This document shows, piece by piece, positions 7,850 to 16,460 of a stretch of 64,000 bases of DNA. Below the pieces are notes generated by a model. The model was not told the DNA's origin. It saw only the letters and a list, made by a program, of their open reading frames with translations, and made no database searches. Position 1 is the first letter of the stretch, and each line of letters opens with the position of its first letter. Made by a program: the position numbers and the translations under genes. The DNA comes from a bacterium (GTDB lineage Bacteria > Vulcanimicrobiota > Xenobia > Xenobiales > JADMJV01), in NCBI GenBank assembly GCA_018266105.1, contig JAFEBA010000004.1, positions 1 through 64,000 on the forward strand. The letters run 5' to 3'.

Positions 7850-9346
7850 ATGTCCAACGAAGAAGAAGAAGGCTCCAGCCTCGAAGAACTCATCGCCAAC
7901 CGCCGCAAACACATGGAAAATCTGAAAGCGGCCGGTCTCAACCCCTGGGGTCAGCGCTATCATCGCGACCGCAGCGCCGATTCCATCCATCAGGAATTCG
8001 CCGAGCTCACATCCGAGCAGGAAGGCCCGATCGTATCGGTGGCCGGGCGCATCACCGCCCATCGCCATCAGGGCAAGGCCACGTTCATCGACATCACCGA
8101 TCTGAGTGGCCGCATTCAATGCTATTTCCGCAAGAACGACCTGGAAGAGAGCTATGACCAGCTCAACAACCTGGACATCGGCGACTTCCTGGGCGTCAAG
8201 GGCAAGGTTTTCCGCACCCGTCGCGGTGAGCTCTCCATTCATGTCCAGGAGTGGACTCCGCTTTCCAAGTCGCTGCGCCCGCCACCAGAAAAGTGGCACG
8301 GTCTCAAAGATCAGGAGACCAAGTATCGCCAGCGCTACGTGGATCTGCTGTCCAGCGCCGAAGTTCGCAACACCTTCGTGCTGAGAAGCCGCATCATCGC
8401 GGCCATTCGCACTTACCTGGACGGACTGGGCTTTATGGAGGTGGAAACCCCCACCATGGCCAGCCTGGCCGGTGGAGCCTCAGCTCGCCCCTTCATGACC
8501 CACCACAACGCCCTGGACATGAAGCTCTACATGCGCATCGCCACCGAGCTCTATCTCAAGCGCTGCATCGTGGGCGGACTGGAAAAGGTCTACGAAATTG
8601 GACGAATCTGGCGCAACGAAGGCATTTCCACCCGCCACAACCCCGAGTTCACCATGATGGAACTCTACGAAGCCTACTCCGACTTCGAAGGCATGATCGA
8701 GCTGACTGAAGGCATCTTCAAGCACCTGTGCGACAACGTGCTGAGTGCGGATACGGTCGAGTTTGGCGGAAACACCGTCAATCTGCGCCCGCCTTTCCGC
8801 CGGGCCAGCATGGACTCCCTGCTGCGCGAGTATGCCGGGGTGGGCATTCACGAATTGCGCAACCCCGACACCTGCTTCGCCAAGGCGCGCGAGTTGAAGC
8901 TGGGGCTGGACCCCAAAACCACCACGGTGGCTCACGCCATCGATAAAATCGTGGACGAAACCGTGCTGCCGCACCTGATTCAGCCCACCTTCATCACCGA
9001 GTATCCCATCGAGCTCTCACCGCTTGCCAAGCGCAAGGCCGATGACCCGGACCTCACCGATCGTTTCGAGCTCTTTGTGTGTGGCTCAGAGATTGCCAAC
9101 GCCTTCTCCGAGCTGAATGACCCCGACGACCAGCGTGGCCGATTTGAAGCCCAGCAGGCCCTCAAGGACATCGACGAGGAGGCTCATCCGCTGGACGAGG
9201 ACTTCTTGCTGGCTCTGGAGCACGGCATGCCGCCCACCGGCGGCATTGGCATCGGCATTGACCGTCTGATCATGCTGCTCACCGGCAAGACCTCGATCCG
9301 CGATATCTTGCTCTTCCCGCTGATGCGTCCGCGCGCTGATGCCTGA
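7850..9346 (+). CDS. lysS: Lysyl-tRNA synthetase, class II
   Basis: A 498-residue enzyme that charges tRNA-Lys with lysine. The N-terminal OB-fold anticodon-binding domain runs to about residue 150. The class II core follows with motif 2 (KVYEIGRIWRNEGISTRHNPE, split around residues 246-266) and motif 3 near the C-terminus (GIGIGIDRLIMLLTGKTSIR). Length and order are normal for bacterial LysS. The N-terminus is preceded by a Glu-rich SNEEEEGSSLEE stretch. The stop overlaps the alr start by eight bases, so the two are probably co-transcribed. Confidence 0.97.
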   Translation: MSNEEEEGSSLEELIANRRKHMENLKAAGLNPWGQRYHRDRSADSIHQEFAELTSEQEGPIVSVAGRITAHRHQGKATFIDITDLSGRIQCYFRKNDLEESYDQLNNLDIGDFLGVKGKVFRTRRGELSIHVQEWTPLSKSLRPPPEKWHGLKDQETKYRQRYVDLLSSAEVRNTFVLRSRIIAAIRTYLDGLGFMEVETPTMASLAGGASARPFMTHHNALDMKLYMRIATELYLKRCIVGGLEKVYEIGRIWRNEGISTRHNPEFTMMELYEAYSDFEGMIELTEGIFKHLCDNVLSADTVEFGGNTVNLRPPFRRASMDSLLREYAGVGIHELRNPDTCFAKARELKLGLDPKTTTVAHAIDKIVDETVLPHLIQPTFITEYPIELSPLAKRKADDPDLTDRFELFVCGSEIANAFSELNDPDDQRGRFEAQQALKDIDEEAHPLDEDFLLALEHGMPPTGGIGIGIDRLIMLLTGKTSIRDILLFPLMRPRADA

Positions 9347-10526
9347 TTACCGAGCCTGGATCGAAGTCGATCTGGGCGCCATTCGCCATAACCTCAAGAG
9401 GCTGAGCAAGTGGGCCGCACCCGCTCGCTTTATGGCGGTCGTCAAGTCCGACGCCTACGGGCACGGCATGGAGGCGGTTGCCAAAGTGGCCGTGGCCGAA
9501 GGCGCCTGGGGACTGGCCGTCGTCAACATCGACGAAGGTCTGCGCCTGCGCTCGGCCGGGTTGACCTGCCCGGTCCTGATCGTGGGACCCATTTTTGCTC
9601 ACGAATTAGCGGCGGCGCTCCAGGCCGAGCTCAGCCTTCCCGTCTACAGTCACGAGGGGCTGCGGGAGTTGGCCGAGGCCGCTAACAGCCTGGGCAAAAG
9701 CGCGCGGGTGCACGTCAAATTCGACACCGGCCTGGGTCGGCTGGCCCTGCCCTACGACCAGGCACCCGAATTTCTGACCCTGGTGCGCGACACGCCCGGG
9801 CTGCAGATCGAAGGCCTCTACAGCCATCTGGCCGACGCCGAGGGCCTGGATCAGCGTTATACTTTGCAGCAGTTCACGCGCTTTCAGGAAGTGCAGCAGG
9901 TGGCCGCCGAGCTAGGGATTCAGCCGGAAATCGCCCACCTCTCGGCCTCAGCCGCCAGCATGCTGCTCCAGCCGGCCCGGCTGGACGCGGTGCGCCTGGG
10001 AATCGCCATGTACGGGCTGTGGCCAGCCGATGAGACGCGGCTCTTGCTGCTATCCAGAGGCAAAAATCTCTTTCAGGAACTCAACCTGCACTTCCAATCA
10101 GGTCTGACTCCCCAACTGGATGACCTCTTGCAGCCAGCCCTGACCTACAAGACGCGCATCGCCCAACTCAAGTGCGTACCCGCCGATAGCTCCATCGGCT
10201 ATGGCTGCACCTTCGTGACCCAGCGGCCTACCACGCTGGCCGTGCTACCGGTGGGCTATTACGAAGGCTATGACCGCCATCTCTCTAACTGCGGCGAGGT
10301 GCTGGTGCGCGGCCGCCGGGCCCGGGTGCTGGGGCGGGTGTGCATGAACGTGATCACCGTGGATGTCACCGACATCGCCGGGGTGGCGCTGGACGATGAA
10401 GTGGTGTTGCTGGGCCGGCAAGGGAGCCAGCAGGTTAGCGCCGAGGAGTGGGCCCGCCGCATCGGCACCATCAACTACGAGGTGGTCACCCGGCTGCCCG
10501 CCCATCTACCGCGCGTGTACCTATGA
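9339..10526 (+). CDS. alr: Alanine racemase
   Basis: A 395-residue PLP enzyme converting L-alanine to D-alanine for peptidoglycan. PLP-binding Lys36 lies in AVVKSDAYGHG, and the C-terminal domain has the catalytic-tyrosine segment SIGYGCTFV and the GRVCMNVITVDVTD motif. It has a somewhat longer central loop (about residues 230-265) than the E. coli enzyme. Its start overlaps the lysS end by eight bases, and its stop overlaps the next gene as ATGA, so this is a three-gene run. Confidence 0.96.
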   Translation: MPDYRAWIEVDLGAIRHNLKRLSKWAAPARFMAVVKSDAYGHGMEAVAKVAVAEGAWGLAVVNIDEGLRLRSAGLTCPVLIVGPIFAHELAAALQAELSLPVYSHEGLRELAEAANSLGKSARVHVKFDTGLGRLALPYDQAPEFLTLVRDTPGLQIEGLYSHLADAEGLDQRYTLQQFTRFQEVQQVAAELGIQPEIAHLSASAASMLLQPARLDAVRLGIAMYGLWPADETRLLLLSRGKNLFQELNLHFQSGLTPQLDDLLQPALTYKTRIAQLKCVPADSSIGYGCTFVTQRPTTLAVLPVGYYEGYDRHLSNCGEVLVRGRRARVLGRVCMNVITVDVTDIAGVALDDEVVLLGRQGSQQVSAEEWARRIGTINYEVVTRLPAHLPRVYL

Positions 10527-11242
10527 ATCGTTCCATGCGCAAACGCCTGCAGCGCCTGGCCGAGTCCAGGGGTCCGGCCATCCGCCGGGAGACCCCCCAG
10601 CAGGAACTGGCCGACACTCTCTATCAACGCCAGTGGCAGCGAAGCCTGGAGATTTTGCAACGCCCCGAAGAGCCCGCCCTCAACGCCATTCGACTCTGCC
10701 ACAGCGTGCACGAGGCCAGTGAGCAGGCCTGGACGGTCAGTCAGCAGTTGCGCAAAGCCAGGGTGGATTGTAAGGCCGGTTGCGCCTGGTGCTGTCACAC
10801 CCCCGTGCGCTCCACCATCCTGGACGCCATCGGAGCCGCCGCCGCCCGGCTCTCGCAACTGATTGACTACGATTTACCCCATCGCGATCGCCCGAGTCTG
10901 CTGTCCAACTTCGCAGCCTGCCCCCTGCTGGTGGAGGGTCAGTGCTCGGTTTACCCGCAGCGGCCGGTCGTCTGTCGCGGCTATCACTCGCTCGACGTAG
11001 GAGCCTGCAAGCAGCGCTTCGACTCGCGCAACCCGAGCCTGGAGCCCCCCATGGACGTCGACCTTTACGGCCTGGTAGGCATGCCTCAACTAGCGACTCA
11101 AGACGTGCTTAAGCAACTTGGTATCGATTGTCGACCAGTGGTGCTGGGCTTGGCGGTAGTGGCCCTGCAGAATGACTTCGAAGGCATGGTGGCCGACTGG
11201 TTGAATGGCGGCGCGGCCTTCGAGAACGCGATCGTACTCTAG
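10523..11242 (+). CDS. YkgJ-family zinc/iron-chelating cysteine-cluster protein
   Basis: A 239-residue protein with the cysteine-cluster signature CKAGCAWCCHTPV (about residues 81-93), then CPLLVEGQCSVYPQRPVVCR, the layout of the YkgJ (CxxCxxCC) family proposed to bind a metal or Fe-S centre. Molecular function is unknown. I chose the ATG that overlaps the alr stop as ATGA; an upstream in-frame ATG would sit inside alr. It ends just before the convergent rodA. Confidence 0.75.
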   Translation: MNRSMRKRLQRLAESRGPAIRRETPQQELADTLYQRQWQRSLEILQRPEEPALNAIRLCHSVHEASEQAWTVSQQLRKARVDCKAGCAWCCHTPVRSTILDAIGAAAARLSQLIDYDLPHRDRPSLLSNFAACPLLVEGQCSVYPQRPVVCRGYHSLDVGACKQRFDSRNPSLEPPMDVDLYGLVGMPQLATQDVLKQLGIDCRPVVLGLAVVALQNDFEGMVADWLNGGAAFENAIVL

Positions 11243-12330
11243 CGAGCTTCAGGTTCGGTCTTTTTCAGCAACTCCTGCAGTTTGGGCGCGGCGTTGTCGG
11301 CCTGCGCCGCCCCCATCACCAGACCGATGCCCACCAGATTGATGAGCATGGCGCTGCCGCCGTAGGTGCAAAACGGCAGCGGAATGCCCACCACCGGCGC
11401 CAGCCCGACCGTCATGCACAGATTTGTCAGCCCCTGAAAGCCCAACAGAGTGCAAACACCGCTACATACCAATGCTTCATAGCGGTCGCGGCAGGTCCAG
11501 CTGACCCTGAGCAGTTGCACCGCCAGCAATGCCCCCAGAGCCAGCAGTCCCCAGCACCCCAGCAGACCCAGCTCTTCGCCGATGACCGAAAACACGAAAT
11601 CGGTCCAGTTCTCGGGCACAAATCCATTTTGCGACAGGGCTCCCTGGCCCAGCCCCTGGCCAACCCAACCCCCTGAACCGATCGCCAGTTGCGACTGAGT
11701 AATGTGATAACCCAGGCCGCGCGGGTCGGTCTCGGGATGAAGGAAGATCAAGAGCCGATTCTTCTGGTAGTCATGCAGCACGAAGGGAGCCAGGGCTGCT
11801 CCACCCACGATCAGCGTAAACAGCCCCAGGAAAGGAGCTCCCGCCACCCAGCTCATGCCGGCAAAAATGGCTCCCAAAACCAGGGCCGTGCCCAGGTCGG
11901 GCTGCTTGGCGATCAGAGCGAAGAGCAGACCGGTGCAAGCTCCAGCCGTGAAGAAAGCTTTCCAACCGGGCTTGCGACCCTGGTAGACGCGAGCCAACAT
12001 CAGGATCAGAGCCAGCTTGGCAAACTCGGAAGGCTGCCAGGTCCCCAGCGGTCCCAGACTGAGCCAGCGTTGAGAGCCGTTGACGGTCTGACCTACACCT
12101 GGAATCAACACCAGCAGCAAGGCCAGGGCCGAGGCAAAGAAGTAGGGAGTCGAAAGCCAACGAATGGAGAGGGGACGGCTCTGGGCGCACAGCCCCAGCA
12201 GTCCCAGGCCCATGATGATGTGGGTCAGCTGCTTAGAGCCCTCACCGGCCCACCCAGCCGAAGACCAGACAGCCAGCCAGCCCACCGTCAGCAAACCCAG
12301 CAAAGAACAGACAACCGCACGCAGGCTCAT
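11239..12330 (-). CDS. rodA: RodA, SEDS-family peptidoglycan glycosyltransferase
   Basis: A 363-residue polytopic membrane protein of the SEDS family, which polymerises lipid II during cell elongation together with PBP2. Diagnostic motifs are SLGPLGTWQPSEFAKLALIL (about 90-110), AKQPDLGTALVLG, and the C-terminal GIPLPFCTYGGSAML, where the usual VSYGGS/TYGGS motif is present. The chosen ATG overlaps the upstream mrdA stop (ATGA); a longer reading would run into mrdA. It is last in the rod operon, and its 3' end overlaps the convergent Cys-cluster gene by four bases. Confidence 0.94.
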   Translation of the reverse strand: MSLRAVVCSLLGLLTVGWLAVWSSAGWAGEGSKQLTHIIMGLGLLGLCAQSRPLSIRWLSTPYFFASALALLLVLIPGVGQTVNGSQRWLSLGPLGTWQPSEFAKLALILMLARVYQGRKPGWKAFFTAGACTGLLFALIAKQPDLGTALVLGAIFAGMSWVAGAPFLGLFTLIVGGAALAPFVLHDYQKNRLLIFLHPETDPRGLGYHITQSQLAIGSGGWVGQGLGQGALSQNGFVPENWTDFVFSVIGEELGLLGCWGLLALGALLAVQLLRVSWTCRDRYEALVCSGVCTLLGFQGLTNLCMTVGLAPVVGIPLPFCTYGGSAMLINLVGIGLVMGAAQADNAAPKLQELLKKTEPEAR

Positions 12331-14150
12331 CGGATCCCCTGGCTTGGACCGTAGAGGTAGTCGTAGATCTTGCGCGCCACCGGGGCACAACGGCTACCCC
12401 CGTATCCACCCGACTTCTCGCACATGACCACCACCACAATCTCGGGGTGCTCGTAGGGCGCAAACGAAACGAACCAGGTGTGATTCCGTCCGTGCACATT
12501 CTCGCTGTTGGGCATGTTTTCAACCGTGCCGGTCTTCCCGGCCACGTGCACGTATTCCGAATTGCAGGCGCCTCCGGTGCCGTAAAGCACGGCCCCCCTC
12601 ATTCCCTGACGCACGGCCGCCCACAGGTTGCCGGCCAACTTGAGCCGGCGGCGAGGCTTGAAGCCCGGCCTGGCCATGATCCGGCCCTGATAGGAGACCA
12701 CTTGCTGCACCAAATGAGGCTGCACGATCTTGCCGCCGTTGGCCACGGCCGCGCACACCACCGCCATCTGCACCGGGGTGACCAGCAAAAAGCCCTGGCC
12801 GATGGAGAAGTTAACGGTATCGCCCTCATACCATTTGTCGCCAATGTTCTTCCACTTCCAGTCGGGCGTGGGACAAATTCCGTGCGATTCACCCGGCAGG
12901 TCGATGCCGGTGGGGGCTCCCAGACCCATATTCTGAGCGTGCCTGGAGAGCCGGTCCACTCCCAGCTTGACCCCCAGCATGTAGTAGACCACGTCGCACG
13001 AATGCGCCAATGAACCTTCAAAGCCGATCGAGCCATGACCTGAGGTCACGAAGCAGTTGGCCCCGGCATAGCTGCCGCCGCAGTAAAACACCGTGCCGGC
13101 GCTGCACAGTCCGTGACTGAGGGCGGCGCTGCTGGTCACCAGCTTGAAGGTGGAGCCAGGGGAGGCGATCGTTTGCACGGCCCGGTGCAAGAGGGGCAAA
13201 TTGGGCTGGTTGATCAGCCGGGTGTATTCTTTCTGAGTGATGCCACGTGCAAAAGGGCGCGGATCATACTGGGGCAGACTCACCAGAGCGCGCACCGCTC
13301 CGGTCTGAGCCTCCATCACCACCACCGACCCACCCGAGAGTTCGCCATTCTCTTTGCGCAGCGTGTCCAGCATCTCTTGCAGGGCGCTTTCGGCCACCTT
13401 CTGCAGTTCCCAATCCAGAGCCAGTTTCAGGTCGCACCCGGGCTTGGGAGGGCGCACTTGATTGGTTTTGACGGTGCGACCCAGGGCGTCGATGGAGATC
13501 TTGGAGACTCCCTTGTAGCCGCGCAACCAGCCGTCATAGGTGCGTTCCAAGCCCTCCTTGCCGACCCGGTCCAGGCCCATGTAGCCCTTGGGGCGCAGTT
13601 CCTTGAGTTCCTCGGCCGTGATTTCGCCCATGTAGCCCAGGCTGTGAGTGGCGTGCAGGCCGCCGGCGAAGCGCCGACGCTCGCGGATCACCAGCTTCAG
13701 GCCTTTGTATTGCGGCAAGAGCTTGGTGGCGGCCACCACCTGTGGGGTATTGAGAGCTCGCGCAAAGACAAAAGGCTCGAGCGGTCCAGCCTTCAGGGCC
13801 TTATCCACACGAGCCTTGAGCTTGTGAGGGGGCTGGCCGGTGGCCAGGGCCAATTGCTGAAGATGTTTAGCATCGTGAGGCACCTCGAAGGGAATCCCCT
13901 CCAGCTGAAAATCCGGCTCGTTGGTGACCAGCAGCTTGCCATGGCGGTCCCAAATGCGCCCGCGCGGGGCGGTGGTATATTCGGTGAAGACGGAATTGGA
14001 CTGCGCCTTGTGCAGCAGCTCCTTATGGCGCAGCACTTCCAGCTGATAGAATCGACCGCCCAGAACCAGCATGACGGCGGTTCCGAGCCCGGCCAGACTC
14101 ATCAGGCGACGCCGCCCACCCAGTCCAAGACCTGTCTCCTCGGCACTCAC
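12327..14150 (-). CDS. mrdA: Penicillin-binding protein 2 (elongation-specific transpeptidase)
   Basis: A 607-residue bitopic transpeptidase that crosslinks peptidoglycan in the rod complex. One membrane anchor lies at about residues 15-33. The PBP dimerisation domain begins TAPRGRIWDRHGKLLVTN. The active site has Ser333 in STFK, an SCD motif at 384-386 and KTGT at 539-542. The start is GTG. It sits six bases after mreD and overlaps rodA by ATGA, the usual order of the elongasome genes. Length is typical of PBP2. Confidence 0.95.
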   Translation of the reverse strand: MSAEETGLGLGGRRRLMSLAGLGTAVMLVLGGRFYQLEVLRHKELLHKAQSNSVFTEYTTAPRGRIWDRHGKLLVTNEPDFQLEGIPFEVPHDAKHLQQLALATGQPPHKLKARVDKALKAGPLEPFVFARALNTPQVVAATKLLPQYKGLKLVIRERRRFAGGLHATHSLGYMGEITAEELKELRPKGYMGLDRVGKEGLERTYDGWLRGYKGVSKISIDALGRTVKTNQVRPPKPGCDLKLALDWELQKVAESALQEMLDTLRKENGELSGGSVVVMEAQTGAVRALVSLPQYDPRPFARGITQKEYTRLINQPNLPLLHRAVQTIASPGSTFKLVTSSAALSHGLCSAGTVFYCGGSYAGANCFVTSGHGSIGFEGSLAHSCDVVYYMLGVKLGVDRLSRHAQNMGLGAPTGIDLPGESHGICPTPDWKWKNIGDKWYEGDTVNFSIGQGFLLVTPVQMAVVCAAVANGGKIVQPHLVQQVVSYQGRIMARPGFKPRRRLKLAGNLWAAVRQGMRGAVLYGTGGACNSEYVHVAGKTGTVENMPNSENVHGRNHTWFVSFAPYEHPEIVVVVMCEKSGGYGGSRCAPVARKIYDYLYGPSQGIR

Positions 14151-14156
14151 CGACTG

Positions 14157-14594
14157 CTACCACTCACGCCACGGGAACAGAAAGCTGGTCACCCAGAACA
14201 GACCGGCGCTGAGCAGAGCAAAGCTCCACCAAGTGACCAGCAAGGTCTGACCGATGGCCAGGGGACCGTAGCCGCTCAGCACCAACTGCAGAACCAGGGC
14301 CAGGGCGCTCAGGGCCCCACCCATGACCAGCCTCTGGCTGTGACTGAGCACTGGCCTGCGTTCCACCACATAGCCCGCCAGACAGCCCACCAACAGCGGA
14401 GGCAGCAGCATGCTGGGCAACATCGCGCCGCAGGGAACGGAACCCCAAAGGCCGGCCCAAGCGCCGGTCAGACAGGCACCTGTCAGACCATAGCGCCAGG
14501 CCGCCAGCAACACCAGCCCCAGGCTGAGGGCCGCGTAGTGACTGGAGCAGAAAATGGCCAGCAACGGAAAGGCGATGGTCAGCAGACCACTCAC
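14157..14594 (-). CDS. mreD: MreD-like rod-shape membrane protein
   Basis: A 145-residue very hydrophobic protein with about four or five membrane helices, the size and topology of MreD, the membrane subunit of the elongasome. Sequence similarity of MreD is always weak, so the call rests mainly on position between the mreC part of the upstream fusion and mrdA. The GTG start overlaps the fusion gene stop as GTGA, implying translational coupling. Confidence 0.8.
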   Translation of the reverse strand: MSGLLTIAFPLLAIFCSSHYAALSLGLVLLAAWRYGLTGACLTGAWAGLWGSVPCGAMLPSMLLPPLLVGCLAGYVVERRPVLSHSQRLVMGGALSALALVLQLVLSGYGPLAIGQTLLVTWWSFALLSAGLFWVTSFLFPWREW

Positions 14595-16447
14595 GGCAGC
14601 ACCATCACTTCGGCCACATCATCCAGCTTGACATAGGGAGCCACCTGGGCCTCCAAGAAGCTGGTGTCGTTGCTGCGGTGCACCAGACGCACCATTCCGA
14701 TAGGCAGACCCCGTGGGTACTGACCGTCCTGCCCGCTAGTCACCACCGGGTCGCCATCTTTCACGCCCGCATCCGGGTCGATGAAATGCATGGTCATCAT
14801 GCCGATGCCCTTGCCCTCCAGCAACCCACCAGCTTTGCGATTGGCCACCAGACCGTAGAGCTTGGAGGATGGGCTCAGGCACAGGCTGACTCGGGCCGAA
14901 TGCTCATCGACCTGAACCACCCGACCCAACAGACCCTGGTCGGCCATCACCAGGTTGCCCGGCTTGATTCCATCCGCGCTACCCACGTTGAGGCGGATAC
15001 CGGAGAGCCATTCGTGGGGGTCTCGACCCACCACTCTGGCCAGGGTGCCGCCCTGCAGCCCTTTGAGGTTCATCTCGCGCTTGCCGAGCCACTTCCAAAG
15101 TCGCTGGTTTTCCGAACGCAGACGCTGCATCTGGCGCTTCTCTTCTTGATTGAGGGCGCGACTGTCGGTGCTCTGCTTTTGACCACTGGCCAGACCGGCA
15201 TTCAGCGCCGCGCTGAATTTGCCGAACCACGGATCGGGGCCCCCTACCCCCATCGCGTTGGCCGAGGCCGCCGAGACAAACAGGCTGATGGCAACCAGAG
15301 CCGCGGCCGCGCTCCAGCCCAGCGAGGTGCGCTGCATCACCAGATTCTTGGGAGCAAAGTCGTCCTTGGGTTTGGGCAACTGTGAGAAAAGGGCCTTGCG
15401 CAACACGGCTGACTTAAGGATCATCTGCAGGCCCCTGGAGGTGCAGTCGCCCGGCTTTTCGGGCTGCACCACCGTGAGTCCGGTGGACTGCCGCAAGGCC
15501 TGGGAAAATCCGTAGAGCAACGTGCTGCCGCCGGTCAGGTGGATTCCCTGGTCCTGAATATCATCGACCCAGGCCACCGGGATTTCGGCCAGGAAGCTGC
15601 GCGCCAGATGCACCCACTGAGCGTGGAACGGCTCTACGATTGGCCACAGCTCATTGGCCCGCAGGGTGACGCGCAGGGGCGCTCCGCTCTCCAGATGACG
15701 TCCACTCACGGGTAGTTCGCTTTCCGAGCTGCAATTGGCCAGTTCGATCTTGAGGCGTTCCGCGTCCTGACGATGGATCAACAACTGATAGGTGCGCCGC
15801 ACATATTCCTGGATGGCTTCATCCACCTGACAGCCGGCCAGTTCACCACGGCGCACAGCCAGACAGGCTCCCAGAGCAATTACGCCCACTTCGCAGCGAC
15901 CGGCCCCAATGTGCAGCACCATATGGCAGCGGGGCCGCAACACGTCCAGACCGGCGCCGATGGCCGAGGCCAGCAGTTCGCTGGTCAAGGCAATCTGCCG
16001 CGCCCCCACTGAACGCCCCAGGGCTTCCCAGGTTTCTCGTTCCAATGCGGTGGGATCGGCTCCCACCGCCAGCAGCAGCCGCGGAGCAGTGCCCCAGTGG
16101 CCACGCCTGAGGGCTTGTTCCAGCAGCAGTTTGGCGCCGTGCGGATCGTGCACGGCACCGCCCTTCATGGGCTGGAAAATGGTGACTCCCTCGGGCTCCT
16201 TGCCCTCCAGCCCGTGAGCGGCTTCACCCATGGCCACGCAACGCTGCTTGTTGTTAAAGGCAAGCAGAGCCGGGAAGGCTTGAGCTTTGGTCATTCCGGT
16301 GACGGAAACCTGGGATCCACCCACGGACACAGCAGCGTCGAAGCCCGGGGCCTCCAGCCAGGTGCGCACACCCGCCCAGGAAAACCGCTGACTCCAACTG
16401 GGAGTGACCGCCAGGGCCCTTCCCTCCATGCTTTCACTGTACAGCAT
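14591..16447 (-). CDS. MreB-MreC fusion protein
   Basis: A 618-residue protein joining two elongasome parts. Residues 1-370 are MreB-like: CVAMGEAAHGL, an AIGAGLDVL stretch, a phosphate-2-like LHIGAGRCEVGV (178-190), QVDEAIQEYVRRTYQLLI, ERLKIEL, and LTGGSTLLYGF at about 304. Residues 376-395 form one membrane helix, about 420-460 a coiled coil, and the rest is MreC beta-domain (GLLGRVVQVDEHSARV). Phosphate-1 (DxGxxxT) is missing and the phosphate-2 Asp is His, so ATP use is doubtful. The ATG has a strong AGGAGG site. An internal Met at the junction (base 15337) lacks a clear one. MreB in this topology would be cytoplasmic and tethered directly to periplasmic MreC. Confidence 0.85.
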   Translation of the reverse strand: MLYSESMEGRALAVTPSWSQRFSWAGVRTWLEAPGFDAAVSVGGSQVSVTGMTKAQAFPALLAFNNKQRCVAMGEAAHGLEGKEPEGVTIFQPMKGGAVHDPHGAKLLLEQALRRGHWGTAPRLLLAVGADPTALERETWEALGRSVGARQIALTSELLASAIGAGLDVLRPRCHMVLHIGAGRCEVGVIALGACLAVRRGELAGCQVDEAIQEYVRRTYQLLIHRQDAERLKIELANCSSESELPVSGRHLESGAPLRVTLRANELWPIVEPFHAQWVHLARSFLAEIPVAWVDDIQDQGIHLTGGSTLLYGFSQALRQSTGLTVVQPEKPGDCTSRGLQMILKSAVLRKALFSQLPKPKDDFAPKNLVMQRTSLGWSAAAALVAISLFVSAASANAMGVGGPDPWFGKFSAALNAGLASGQKQSTDSRALNQEEKRQMQRLRSENQRLWKWLGKREMNLKGLQGGTLARVVGRDPHEWLSGIRLNVGSADGIKPGNLVMADQGLLGRVVQVDEHSARVSLCLSPSSKLYGLVANRKAGGLLEGKGIGMMTMHFIDPDAGVKDGDPVVTSGQDGQYPRGLPIGMVRLVHRSNDTSFLEAQVAPYVKLDDVAEVMVLP

Positions 16448-16460
16448 TACTCGGCTCCTC

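Noticed and set aside
13113..14636. A 507-codon open frame on the plus strand opposite mrdA and mreD
   Set aside because: It runs antisense to genes with complete PBP2 and MreD features, and its translation is Gln/His/Gly-rich with no recognisable domain, as expected for a shadow frame in GC-rich DNA.
15335..15337. Internal ATG at the MreB-MreC junction as a separate mreC start
   Set aside because: No ribosome binding site precedes it and the frame is continuous, so a fusion is more likely; a minor internal product cannot be excluded.
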